Below are positions 54,260 to 64,000 of a DNA stretch of 64,000 nt, piece after piece. Source of the stretch: Thioalkalivibrio sp. ALJ24 (GTDB lineage Bacteria > Pseudomonadota > Gammaproteobacteria > Ectothiorhodospirales > Ectothiorhodospiraceae); the NCBI RefSeq assembly GCF_000377785.1, contig NZ_KB898727.1, positions 124,001 through 188,000 of the forward strand, read 5' to 3'. The position numbers and the translations under genes are program-made. The notes under the pieces are model-generated. The model was given only the letters and a program-made list of their open reading frames with translations. It did no database searches and was not told where the DNA came from. Each line of letters begins with the position of its first letter. The first letter of the stretch is position 1.

Positions 54260-56164
54260 TCAGTCCTCCAGATAGGTGTAGCCGGTCAGGCCGTGCTCCA
54301 GCTCCGCCAGCAGCCGCCCGGCCGCCTCGCCGCGCAGGCCGGCGGCGTCGATGCGGGCGCGGAACGCGCGGCGCAGGTCGTCGGGGGCGAAGTGCACGTA
54401 GGACAGCAGTTCGTCCACGGTGTCGCCGCGCTCGGGGTCGACCAGACGGTAGCCGCCGTCGGAGGTGAGCTCGACGTTGACCGTGTCGGTGTCGCCGAAC
54501 AGGTTGTGCAGATCGCCCAGGATCTCCTGATAGGCCCCCACCAGGAAGATCCCCAGATAATACGGCCGTGCGGGCTCCCACTCGTGCAGGGCCAGCGTGG
54601 TGTGGGTGCCTTCGCGCTCCACGTAGTACTCCACGTGGCCGTCGGAGTCGCAGGTCAGGTCCTGCAGCACCGCCCGGCGCGTGGGTGCCTGATCCAGCCG
54701 GTGCAGCGGCATGATGGGGAAGATCTGGTCGATCGCCCAGGTGTCGGGGATGGACTGGAACACGGAGAAGTTGCAGAAGACCTTGTCCGCCAGCTTGTCG
54801 GTCAGTTCGGCATGGATCTCGGCCGGCAGGGCATCCGGGTCCGCCAGCAGTCGCTGGCACAGGGCGAAGTACAGCGCCTCGGCGCGGGCGCGGTCGGCCA
54901 GCGACAGCAGGCCGCGGGCGAACTGCGCCTGCACCTCGGCCAGGTGCCAGGCGGCGTCGTGAAAGACCTCGGACGGCGGACGCGCGCTGTCCTCCAGCAG
55001 TGCCCGCAGGGTCGCGATCTCGGGCGGCTCGTCGGCGGCCGGCGGCGGCACGGGGCCGTCCCCGGGGGCCGGTTCGCAGTCGATCACGTTGGTGATCAGC
55101 ACCGCGTGATGCGCGGTCAGGGCACGCCCGGACTCGCTGAACACCTCGGGCATCGGCAGGTCGTGCTCGTGGCAGATACGGCTGAGCGGGCGCAGGATGT
55201 TGAGGGCGTATTCCTCCACCGAGTAGTTGATGGAGCATTCGTTGCGCGAGCGCGAGCCCTCGTAGTCGATGCCCAGGCCCCCGCCCACGTCGACCACGCG
55301 GATGCCGGCCCCGGCCTCGTGCAGCGCGGCGAAGTAACTGGCCGCCTCGCCCATGCCGTTCTGGATGTCGCGGATGTTGGCGATCTGCGACCCCATGTGG
55401 AAATGCAGCAGCTGCAGGCGGTCGAGCCAGTCGAGCCCGCGCAGGCGCTCGAGGATTGCCAGCACGTCCGCCGCGGAAAGGCCGAACTTGGCCTTCTCGC
55501 CACCGGTGTTCTGCCACTTGCCCTTGCCGATGGACGCCAGGCGCACGCGCAGCCCCAGCAGCGGCGATATGTCCATGGCTTCGGCCTGGCGGATCACCTC
55601 CTCGAGCTCCGAGGGCTTCTCGATGACGATGTACACCCGGTGGCCGAGCTGCCGCCCGATCAGGGCCAGGCGCACGTATTCGCGATCCTTGTAGCCGTTG
55701 CAGATGATGACCGAGCCCGGGCGCGACTGCGCCAGCACCGCGATCAGCTCCGGCTTGGAACCGGCCTCCAGCCCCACCTGCGGCCGGTGGCCTTCGGCAT
55801 CCGCGTGGTCGCCGGTGGCGAGGATGCGCTCGACCACCGAGCGCTGCTGATTGACCTTGATCGGATAGATCGCGGTGAAGTCGCCGTGGTAATCCAGCTC
55901 CTCGGCCGCCCGGGCGAAGGCACGCGACAGGCGCCGCACGCGACCGTCGAGCACGTCCTGAAAGCGCACCAGCACCGGCGGGCCCACGTGCTCCTCGCGC
56001 AGGCGGCAGGCCAGCGCGTGCAGATCCACGCCGGGGTGTTCCGGCCAGTCCGGCCGGCGCATGCAGACATGCCCGGACGCATTGATCTCGAAGAAATCCC
56101 CGTTCCAGTGATCGATGCCGTAGGTACGGCGCGCATCATCCAGGGTCCAGGACGTGGCAGACAT
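54260..56164 (-). CDS. speA: Biosynthetic arginine decarboxylase
   Basis: PLP enzyme decarboxylating arginine to agmatine for putrescine and spermidine. The 634-residue product has the PLP-Lys region IYPIKVNQQRSVVERILATG near residue 105, GLEAGSKPELIAVLA near 138, IICNGYKDREYVRLAL near 157 and the conserved VDVGGGLGIDYEG near 300, then the catalytic Cys-containing C-terminal domain. Length fits SpeA. Start at the ATG giving MSATSWTLDDARRTYGID; a frame to 56221 adds residues over the speE promoter region. Divergent from speE, so one intergenic region serves both polyamine genes. Confidence 0.95.
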   Translation of the reverse strand: MSATSWTLDDARRTYGIDHWNGDFFEINASGHVCMRRPDWPEHPGVDLHALACRLREEHVGPPVLVRFQDVLDGRVRRLSRAFARAAEELDYHGDFTAIYPIKVNQQRSVVERILATGDHADAEGHRPQVGLEAGSKPELIAVLAQSRPGSVIICNGYKDREYVRLALIGRQLGHRVYIVIEKPSELEEVIRQAEAMDISPLLGLRVRLASIGKGKWQNTGGEKAKFGLSAADVLAILERLRGLDWLDRLQLLHFHMGSQIANIRDIQNGMGEAASYFAALHEAGAGIRVVDVGGGLGIDYEGSRSRNECSINYSVEEYALNILRPLSRICHEHDLPMPEVFSESGRALTAHHAVLITNVIDCEPAPGDGPVPPPAADEPPEIATLRALLEDSARPPSEVFHDAAWHLAEVQAQFARGLLSLADRARAEALYFALCQRLLADPDALPAEIHAELTDKLADKVFCNFSVFQSIPDTWAIDQIFPIMPLHRLDQAPTRRAVLQDLTCDSDGHVEYYVEREGTHTTLALHEWEPARPYYLGIFLVGAYQEILGDLHNLFGDTDTVNVELTSDGGYRLVDPERGDTVDELLSYVHFAPDDLRRAFRARIDAAGLRGEAAGRLLAELEHGLTGYTYLED

Positions 56165-56267
56165 GGCGGTTCCGCGGTTGGGGAGGGTCGGAGTTGCCCG
56201 CAGGATACAGGGCACTATCATGGCGGCGCATCCTACCGTTCACCCATGCACAAGGGGAGCCCGCCCG

Positions 56268-57119
56268 ATGGCACTCGACGACCACTGGTTCAGCGAACCC
56301 GACAAGGACATCGCGATGTCCCTGCGCATCACGAAAAAGCTCCACGAGGAGCAGACGCCCTACCAGAAGATCGAGATCTTCGAGACCACGGGCTTCGGCA
56401 ACCTGATGGTGATCGACGGCTTCGTGATGCTCACCGGCCGCGACAACTTCATCTACCACGAGATGATGTCGCACCCGGTCCTGTATTCGCACAACGCCCC
56501 GAAGAACGTGGTGATCATCGGCGGCGGCGACTGCGGCACCCTGCGCGAGGTGCTCAAGCACGACGAGGTGGAAAAGGCAACGCAGGTGGATATCGACGAA
56601 CGCGTGACCCGCCTGTCCGAGCAGTATTTCCCCGAACTGTGCGACGCCAACGACGACCCGCGCGCCGAACTCCTGTTCGATGACGGCATCCAGTTCATCA
56701 AGGACGCGGAACCCGGCTCCATCGACGTGATCATCGTCGACTCCACCGACCCGGTCGGCCCGGCCGAAGGGCTGTTCTCCGCGGATTTCTACCGCGACTG
56801 CGTGAAGGCGCTGGGCTCCGATGGCCTGCTGGTGCAGCAGAGCGAATCCCCGCTGCTGCATACCGACAGCATCCTGCGGCCGATGCACGACAGCATGCGC
56901 ATGGCGGGTTTCATCGACGCCCTGACCATGCATTTCCCGCAGCCCACCTACCCGTCCGGCTGGTGGACCTGCACCATCGCCTCCAAGGACGCCCCGGTCG
57001 CCTTCCTGCGCGAGGAAGCCGCCGAGGAGATCCCGTTCGTCACGCATTATTACAATGCGGCCATCCACCGCGCCGCCGGCGCCACCCCGGAGTTCTTCCG
57101 CCGCAAGCTGTTCGCCTGA
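56268..57119 (+). CDS. speE: Spermidine synthase
   Basis: Transfers aminopropyl from decarboxylated SAM to putrescine. The 283-residue product has the N-terminal strand domain (WFSEPDKDIAMSLRITKKLH), the SAM-site VVIIGGGDCGTLREVLKHDE near residue 80, the catalytic DSTDPVGPAEGLFSADFY near 158 and TYPSGWWTCTIASK near 226. GGGGAG precedes the ATG by 9 bases; the frame open to 56154 lies in the shared promoter region. Confidence 0.95.
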   Translation: MALDDHWFSEPDKDIAMSLRITKKLHEEQTPYQKIEIFETTGFGNLMVIDGFVMLTGRDNFIYHEMMSHPVLYSHNAPKNVVIIGGGDCGTLREVLKHDEVEKATQVDIDERVTRLSEQYFPELCDANDDPRAELLFDDGIQFIKDAEPGSIDVIIVDSTDPVGPAEGLFSADFYRDCVKALGSDGLLVQQSESPLLHTDSILRPMHDSMRMAGFIDALTMHFPQPTYPSGWWTCTIASKDAPVAFLREEAAEEIPFVTHYYNAAIHRAAGATPEFFRRKLFA

Positions 57120-57140
57120 TCCGGCCGCGCCGGTCCGCCA

Positions 57141-57164
57141 CCCCGGCGCCGGGCCGGCGCGGGG
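57141..57164 (+). terminator. GC hairpin behind speE, possible weak terminator
   Basis: CCCCG and CGCC pair with GGCGCGGGG around a short loop, with one bulged G, 22 bases after the speE stop. No T-run follows. Confidence 0.35.
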
Positions 57165-57304
57165 TGTCGGCTTCAGCCGGGAGTAACGCCTCTGCACGCC
57201 TTCCGGCATCCGCCCGGCATCAGCAGACACCGCCTCGAAACCTCCCGCGCTCGCACACTTTCAGGGCAGCCTGATCCATCTTGATGCATGCCCCCGAAAC
57301 GGGC

Positions 57305-57321
57305 TGCACCACGACGAAACA
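57305..57321 (+). promoter_or_regulatory. Weak NtrC-type site upstream of hupE
   Basis: TGCACC plus ACGAC plus GAAACA: the left half matches the NtrC dyad (TGCACC-N5-GGTGCA) fully, the right half in 3 of 6. It lies 64 bp before the sigma-54 promoter. GGCACC at 57352-57357 is another half-site. Confidence 0.3.
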
Positions 57322-57385
57322 TTCGCTCCGCAGACCGGCACTCCCTGGCCCGGCACCACGCTCCGCAACGCTTTCGGGACGACCA

Positions 57386-57401
57386 TGGCATGGCTCCTGC
57401 T
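57386..57401 (+). promoter_or_regulatory. Sigma-54 promoter for hupE-ureDABCEFG
   Basis: TGGCATGGCTCCTGCT matches the -24/-12 consensus TGGCAC-R-N4-TTGCW except for one T at position 6 and C at position 12; the invariant GG and GC are 10 bp apart. It ends 60 bases before the hupE ATG. Confidence 0.65.
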
Positions 57402-57461
57402 TGCACGGATTACGGCCGGCGCATTCCTGCGCGCCGCACCGAGATTCAAGCGAGGGGAACC

Positions 57462-58061
57462 ATGCTGCACCGACGCTGCATCGCATTCGTTGTTCTGTTT
57501 CTTGCGCCCGTGATGGCACTGGCCCATCCCCACCACGGGCACCACGTCCACGAACATGCGGGCTTCACTGCGGGTTTTCTGCACCCGTTCACCGGCCTCG
57601 ATCACCTGCTGGTCCTGCTTGGAATCGGGTTCTGGATGGCCCGCTCGCAGCAACTCCCGGGCACCCTGACCGCCGGCGCGGCGGTTCTGGCCACTCTGGC
57701 GCTCGCCTTCGCTGCGGGGATGGCGCAAGGACCGCTGCCGACCGTCGAATTCGGCATCCTCGCCTCGCTTTTGCTGACCGGCGTGCTGGTCTTTCTGGGC
57801 ACGCGTCTCCCGCTGGTGGTGACCGCCGCGATCGCGGCCGGCTTCGCCGCGCTGCAGGGCTTCGCTCACGGTGCCGAAATGGCGGCCGACCTGTCCGCAC
57901 TGAGATTCGCCGCCGGCTTCCTGCTGGCCAGCGCCCTGCTGCTGACCGCCGGCGCACTGGCCGCCTCCCGGATACGCGATACGGGTCTCGAGCGTCCGGT
58001 GGGACAGGCGGCCGGAGGGGCCATGGTTGCCGCCAGCGTCTATCTGTTGCTGGTGGTCTAG
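57462..58061 (+). CDS. HupE/UreJ nickel or cobalt permease
   Basis: 199 residues. Signal-like first helix ending MALA, then a His-rich periplasmic stretch HPHHGHHVHEH and the family motif HPFTGLDHLLVLLGIGFWMA near residue 41, followed by about five further helices and the second motif GFAALQGFAHGAEMA near 127. Both motifs hold the His/Asp residues proposed to bind metal. At the head of the urease genes it most likely imports Ni2+ for UreC. GAGGGGA lies 5 bases before the ATG; the frame open to 57288 has no conserved start. Confidence 0.92.
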   Translation: MLHRRCIAFVVLFLAPVMALAHPHHGHHVHEHAGFTAGFLHPFTGLDHLLVLLGIGFWMARSQQLPGTLTAGAAVLATLALAFAAGMAQGPLPTVEFGILASLLLTGVLVFLGTRLPLVVTAAIAAGFAALQGFAHGAEMAADLSALRFAAGFLLASALLLTAGALAASRIRDTGLERPVGQAAGGAMVAASVYLLLVV

Positions 58062-58065
58062 CGGC

Positions 58066-58935
58066 GTGGACATCACCCCCGTGGAAATGGCCGGCGCCAC
58101 CGAGACCGTCCCGGAGACCCGGGACGGATGGCTCGGGCGCCTGGAGCTGGGCTTCGCCTCGCGTGGCGGACGGACCCGGCTGGCCCGCCGTCGTCACGAG
58201 GGCCCTCTGCTGGTGCAGCGAAGCTTCTTTCCCGAAGGCGACGTCTGCCACTGCTATGTGATCCACCCTCCCGGGGGCGTCGCCGGCGGCGATCGCCTGC
58301 AGCTGGAAGTGGCGCTGGACGTCGGCAGCCGGGCGCTGCTCACGACCCCTGCCGCGGCCAAGTTCTACCGGACGCGGGCGGACAGCGCCCGCCAGGAACA
58401 AGGCTTCACGGTGGGGCCCGACGCGAGCCTGGAGTTCCTGCCGACGGAAACCATCCTGCACGGTCGCTCCCGCGTGACGCTGCACAACCACTTCCGCCTG
58501 GGACCCGGCGCCCGCCTTTGCAGCTGGGATGTCCTGTGCCTGGGCCGCCCCGCGCACGGCGACCACTACGAGGGCGGAGCCTGCACCCAGGATCTGTGGA
58601 TCGAGCGCGACGGCCGACCGCTGGTACATGACCGCCTCGACCTGGCCCACGGCGATCCGCTGCTGAGCCGCCCCTGGGGCCTCGACGGCTTCCCCGTGGT
58701 GGGCCAGCTGGTGGCCACCCCGGCCCCCGAGGGACTCGAACCGGCACTGCGCGAGCATCTCGGAACGCCCGACGCCCTGCGCCTGGGCATCTCGCGGATC
58801 GGGGATGTCCTGTTCCTGCGTTGCCTGGGCCATGGCGCGGAGGCCGTGCGCGCGCTGCTGCAGCGGGCCTGGGCCTTCCTGCGCGAGCCGGTCATCGGGC
58901 GGCCCCCGTGCACCCCCCGTATCTGGAACACCTGA
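58066..58935 (+). CDS. ureD: Urease accessory protein UreD
   Basis: 289-residue scaffold for urease activation. Family blocks: [52 protein letters not shown] near residue 75, [12 protein letters not shown] near 98 and [15 protein letters not shown] near 126. The likely start is a GTG 4 bases after the hupE stop; an ATG seven codons later is the alternative. UreD with UreF and UreG loads carbamylated Lys and nickel into UreC. Confidence 0.93.
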   Translation: MDITPVEMAGATETVPETRDGWLGRLELGFASRGGRTRLARRRHEGPLLVQRSFFPEGDVCHCYVIHPPGGVAGGDRLQLEVALDVGSRALLTTPAAAKFYRTRADSARQEQGFTVGPDASLEFLPTETILHGRSRVTLHNHFRLGPGARLCSWDVLCLGRPAHGDHYEGGACTQDLWIERDGRPLVHDRLDLAHGDPLLSRPWGLDGFPVVGQLVATPAPEGLEPALREHLGTPDALRLGISRIGDVLFLRCLGHGAEAVRALLQRAWAFLREPVIGRPPCTPRIWNT

Positions 58936-58949
58936 CCACCGGAAGATCC

Positions 58950-59252
58950 ATGGAACTGACCCCACGCGAGAAAGACAAGCTGCTGCTGTTCACGGCCGCC
59001 CTGCTGGCGGAACGCCGCCAGGCGCGCGGGCTGAAGCTCAACTACCCGGAGGCCATGGCGCTGATCTCGGCGGCCATCCTCGAGGGGGCCCGAGACGGCC
59101 GTTCGGTCGCGGAGCTGATGAGCCTGGGCGGCGAGGTGCTGACCCGTGACGACGTACTCGAAGGCGTCCCGGAGATGATCCCGGAGGTGCAGGTCGAGGC
59201 GACCTTCCCGGATGGCGTCAAGCTGGTCACCGTTCACGAACCCATCCGTTAA
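58950..59252 (+). CDS. ureA: Urease subunit gamma
   Basis: 100-residue structural subunit. [40 protein letters not shown] and [20 protein letters not shown] match UreA end to end at full length. GGAAG lies 6 bases before the ATG, 14 bp after ureD. Confidence 0.96.
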   Translation: MELTPREKDKLLLFTAALLAERRQARGLKLNYPEAMALISAAILEGARDGRSVAELMSLGGEVLTRDDVLEGVPEMIPEVQVEATFPDGVKLVTVHEPIR

Positions 59253-59265
59253 GAGGAAGTGCCCG

Positions 59266-59582
59266 ATGATCCCCGGTGAACTCCTGCCCGCGGACGGCGA
59301 CATCACCCTGAACGCCGGCCGCGACACCGTCACCCTGGAGGTGGCCAACAGCGGCGACCGGCCCGTCCAGGTCGGTTCTCACTATCACTTCTTCGAGACC
59401 AACAACGCCCTGCGCTTCGACCGCGAGCGCGCGCGGGGCTTCCGCCTGGACATACCGGCGGGAACGGCCGTGCGTTTTGAACCGGGGCAGACCCGCAGCG
59501 TGCAGCTGGTGGCCTACGCCGGGGAGCGCCGGGTGTTCGGATTCCAGGGCCGCATCGGTGGCCCGCTGGACGGAGATTCGCA

Positions 59583-59586
<4 letters not shown>
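59266..59586 (+). CDS. ureB: Urease subunit beta
   Basis: 106-residue structural subunit: [35 protein letters not shown] and [20 protein letters not shown] are the UreB core. AGAGGAAG precedes the ATG; its stop overlaps the ureC start by 4 bp. UreA and UreB are separate genes, as in most proteobacteria. Confidence 0.96.
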
Positions 59587-61289
<1,703 letters not shown>

Positions 61290-61296
61290 GGTCCTC

Positions 61297-61761
61297 ATGA
61301 TTCGCCTGATCGAACGCGCCGAGAGCGCCCCGACCACCGTGACCGGAACCCTGCATCTGCCGGTCGAGACCCGGATGAAGAGCCGCTTCCGGGCCACCCT
61401 CGACACCGGCGACGAGGTCGGCGTATTCCTCGAGCGGGGCGGCATGCTGCGCGACGGGTCCGCGCTGCGCGCGGAAAGCGGCGAGTGGGTCACGGTGCGT
61501 GCCGCACCGGAACCGGTCAGCACCGTGTACTGCGAAGACCCCCTGCTGCTCGCGCGGGCGGCCTACCACCTGGGCAACCGCCATATTGCCCTGCAGATTG
61601 GTCCGGGCCGGCTGCGTTACCTGCACGACCACGTGCTGGACGACATGCTGCGCGGCATCGGGCTCGATCCGGTCTTCGAGCACGCCGCGTTCGAGCCGGA
61701 GGCCGGCGCCTACGGGCACGGACACGCCCACGGCGGTCACGGCCATGGCCACTCGCACTGA
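61297..61761 (+). CDS. ureE: Urease accessory protein UreE, nickel chaperone
   Basis: 154-residue metallochaperone delivering nickel to UreG and UreC. N-terminal TLHLPVETRMKSRFRATLDT domain, then AYHLGNRHIALQIGPGRLRY with the conserved nickel His near residue 96, and a C-terminal His-rich tail (HGHAHGGHGHGHSH) for nickel storage. The tail overlaps the start of ureF by 17 bases. Confidence 0.95.
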   Translation: MIRLIERAESAPTTVTGTLHLPVETRMKSRFRATLDTGDEVGVFLERGGMLRDGSALRAESGEWVTVRAAPEPVSTVYCEDPLLLARAAYHLGNRHIALQIGPGRLRYLHDHVLDDMLRGIGLDPVFEHAAFEPEAGAYGHGHAHGGHGHGHSH

Positions 61762-62461
61762 CCCGGAGCTGGATGATCCGGGGTCAACCGACCCGGGGCT
61801 GGCACGGCGGCGTCTCTGGCAACTGGTGAGCCCCACGCTGCCGGTGGGGACCTACAGCTATTCCGGCGGCATGGAATGGGCCATCGAGGCGGGCTGGATC
61901 ACGGACGAGGACGCGGTGGCCGACTGGATGCAGGGCCAGATCCGCCACAGCCTGAGCCGGGTCGACATCCCCCTGCTCGCACGCCTGCACCGGGCCTGGC
62001 TGGAGGACGACGACGAGGCCGTCGAACGGTTCAGTGCGTGGCTGGGCGCCAGTCGCGAGACCCGCGAACTGCGCGCCGAAGACCGTCACCTCGGGCAGGC
62101 GCTGGCGCGTCTGCTATCCGAGCTCGATCTGAACGAAGCCGACCGTTGGCAGGGTCATCCCGACGCCACCTGGGCCACGCTGTTCGCACTGGCGCTGGCG
62201 CGCTGGTCCATCCCGGTCGAGGAAGGGGCCGAGGCGATCCTCTGGTCCTGGTGCGAGAACCAGGTGGCGGCCGCGATCAAGCTGGTCCCGCTGGGACAGA
62301 CCGCCGGCCAGCGCCTGCTCCACCGCCTGGCTTCGACCATCGGCGAGGCGGCACGGGAGGGGCTTGCGCGGGACGACTCGGCGATCGGCGGCACGGCCCC
62401 CGGTGTCGCCATCGCCAGCACCCTGCACGAAACCCAGTATTCACGCCTGTTCCGCAGTTAG
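61745..62461 (+). CDS. ureF: Urease accessory protein UreF
   Basis: 238-residue all-helical protein that gates UreG during activation. RLWQLVSPTLPVGTYSYSGG then MEWAIEAGWITDED is the UreF start signature and WSWCENQVAAAIKLVPLGQT near residue 165 the conserved middle. The ATG lies inside the ureE 3' end in another frame; the longer frame to 61499 runs out of phase through ureE and is not used. Confidence 0.94.
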   Translation: MATRTDPELDDPGSTDPGLARRRLWQLVSPTLPVGTYSYSGGMEWAIEAGWITDEDAVADWMQGQIRHSLSRVDIPLLARLHRAWLEDDDEAVERFSAWLGASRETRELRAEDRHLGQALARLLSELDLNEADRWQGHPDATWATLFALALARWSIPVEEGAEAILWSWCENQVAAAIKLVPLGQTAGQRLLHRLASTIGEAAREGLARDDSAIGGTAPGVAIASTLHETQYSRLFRS

Positions 62462-62482
62462 CGAAATTCCCAGGAGGCACCC

Positions 62483-63112
<630 letters not shown>

Positions 63113-63174
63113 TCGGCGACCGCCCACGGACGATGCACAAAGGTACGGCAACCTCCGCCCCATCGCGAGACAGA

Positions 63175-63191
63175 TGCACCATTTGCATGCA
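63175..63191 (+). promoter_or_regulatory. NtrC-type enhancer site upstream of urtA
   Basis: TGCACC-ATTTG-CATGCA agrees with the 17-bp NtrC dyad TGCACY-N5-GGTGCA at 10 of 12 defined positions and has a T at the W position. It lies 65 bp before the sigma-54 promoter at 63257. TGCACA at 63134 is a weaker half-site one step upstream. Confidence 0.55.
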
Positions 63192-63256
63192 GACCGCCCT
63201 CCCCTCCGGGCCGGAGATGACTGCGAACACCGGGCGCAACGCGCCTTTTCCGCTCA

Positions 63257-63272
63257 TGGCACATGGCTTGCT
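63257..63272 (+). promoter_or_regulatory. Sigma-54 promoter of the urt operon
   Basis: TGGCACATGGCTTGCT fits the -24/-12 consensus TGGCACRNNNNTTGCW at every defined position. It ends 83 bases before the urtA ATG. Confidence 0.85.
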
Positions 63273-63355
63273 GCCCCGGGATTGTCCGGCGCCGATGTTA
63301 CGGAGTGCCGGCCTTTCATCTGGAAACGATCCCTAGCGGAGAACGGAGACTGTCG

Positions 63356-64000
63356 ATGCATCCCAACAAGATTCCCCCACCTGAGACTTCGCTTGCGGGC
63401 CGGGCGGCCCGCACCGCCACCGGCGTCGCACTGGCTTTAGGTCTGGCGACCGCCGGAGCCGCCACCGCACAGGCCGACGAAGACCCGATCAAGGTGGGTA
63501 TCCTCCACTCGCTGTCGGGCACAATGGCCATCAGCGAGACGTCCCTGCGGGACGTGGCCCTGATGACCATCGAGGACATCAACGAAAACGGCGGCCTGCT
63601 GGGCCGCGAACTCGAACCGGTGGTAATGGACCCGGGCTCGGACTGGCCCACCTACGCGGAACACGCCCGCGAGATGATCGAGCGCGAGAACGTGGACGTC
63701 ATCTTCGGCTCCTGGACCTCGGTTTCCCGTGAAGCGGTCCTGCCGGTGCTCGAGGAACTCAACGGGCTGATGTTCTATCCGGTCCAGTACGAGGGCGAGG
63801 AATCCTCGCGCAACATCTTCTACACCGGCGCCGCGCCGAACCAGCAGACCCTGCCCGGCGTGGAATACCTGATGAGCGAAGAAGGCGGTGGCGCCGAGCG
63901 CTTCTTCCTGGTCGGCACCGACTACGTCTTCCCGCGGACCACCAACCGCATCGTGCGGGCCTATCTGAATGCCCACGGCATTTCCGATGACGCCATCGAG
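63356..64000 (+). CDS. urtA: Urea ABC transporter substrate-binding protein, 3' partial
   Basis: The first 215 residues of a periplasmic urea-binding protein; the gene runs off the window. A signal peptide ([20 protein letters not shown], cleavage near AQA) is followed by [60 protein letters not shown] and [20 protein letters not shown], which are UrtA rather than LivJ features. CGGAG lies 8 bases before the ATG. Position behind ureG supports urea as ligand. Confidence 0.94.
   Translation, partial: MHPNKIPPPETSLAGRAARTATGVALALGLATAGAATAQADEDPIKVGILHSLSGTMAISETSLRDVALMTIEDINENGGLLGRELEPVVMDPGSDWPTYAEHAREMIERENVDVIFGSWTSVSREAVLPVLEELNGLMFYPVQYEGEESSRNIFYTGAAPNQQTLPGVEYLMSEEGGGAERFFLVGTDYVFPRTTNRIVRAYLNAHGISDDAIE

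Larger units (their letters stand above)
57120..57461. other. Intergenic region speE to hupE
   Basis: About 340 bp. It holds a GC-rich hairpin behind speE (57141-57164), GCACC half-sites at 57306-57310 and 57353-57357, and a sigma-54 promoter at 57386-57401. No ORF with coding character was seen. Confidence 0.7.

Noticed and set aside
57173-57406. Small minus-strand frames between speE and hupE
   Set aside because: Arg/Cys-rich translations typical of non-coding GC-rich DNA; the region is better explained as the sigma-54 control region.

Overview
The window reads as a chromosomal segment of a high-GC, sulfur-oxidising gammaproteobacterium, most like a haloalkaliphilic Ectothiorhodospiraceae member (Thioalkalivibrio-type). 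The grounds are a sulfide dehydrogenase pair (fccA/fccB), a tRNA-Ile2(CAT) directly behind rpoD, recC-recB-recD, a gammaproteobacterial minor-pilin/pilY1 cluster, aspartate/glutamate-rich proteins, and urease with a urea transporter. The genus is an inference. No phage, insertion sequence, rRNA or CRISPR array was seen.

Layout. 1-3.1 kb: 3' part of rpoD, a tRNA with CAT anticodon whose 3' end is repeated 130 bp downstream, an exported protein of unknown function and a tiny basic protein. 3.1-16.6 kb, minus strand: unknown protein, recD, recB and recC (each pair overlapping by 4 bp), a 2OG-Fe(II) oxygenase, a CinA/MoaB-type protein, hemH and an HNH endonuclease. 16.9-19.8 kb: membrane transhydrogenase pntAA-pntAB-pntB ending in a strong terminator. 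19.8-20.1 kb: an AT-rich gap with DnaA-box-like sequences. 20.1-30 kb: priA, argS, a SPOR protein, hrpA and a DadA-like oxidoreductase. 30-32.4 kb, minus: PepSY protein, response regulator and sensor kinase in one operon. 32.4-37.6 kb: DUF2288 and PilZ proteins, fccA-fccB behind a structured leader, a YdcH-like protein, an alpha/beta hydrolase, ferredoxin-NADP reductase and a thioredoxin-fold protein.

37.6-38.7 kb: a VapBC toxin-antitoxin cassette between two copies of a REP/BIME-type palindromic repeat. 39.5-47.1 kb, minus: a type IV pilus minor-pilin operon (two FimT/GspH, PilV, PilW, PilX, PilY1, PilE), visibly less GC-rich than its surroundings. 47.2-51.4 kb: a SUMF1-fold protein, a membrane thioredoxin, an LRV-repeat protein, nadA, a lone MNT nucleotidyltransferase, a small conserved protein and an apparent catalytically dead low-molecular-weight phosphatase. 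51.4-54.3 kb: typA, a Phd/VapC-type toxin-antitoxin pair and a YcgL protein. 54.3-57.1 kb: divergent speA and speE (polyamine synthesis).

57.4-64 kb: hupE-ureD-ureA-ureB-ureC-ureE-ureF-ureG, then the start of urtA, the urea ABC transporter binding protein. Sigma-54 (-24/-12) promoter sequences lie in front of both hupE and urtA; the urtA one matches the consensus fully and has an NtrC-type dyad about 65 bp upstream. Together they suggest a nitrogen-regulated urea uptake and hydrolysis unit, which is the best-supported regulatory observation in the window.
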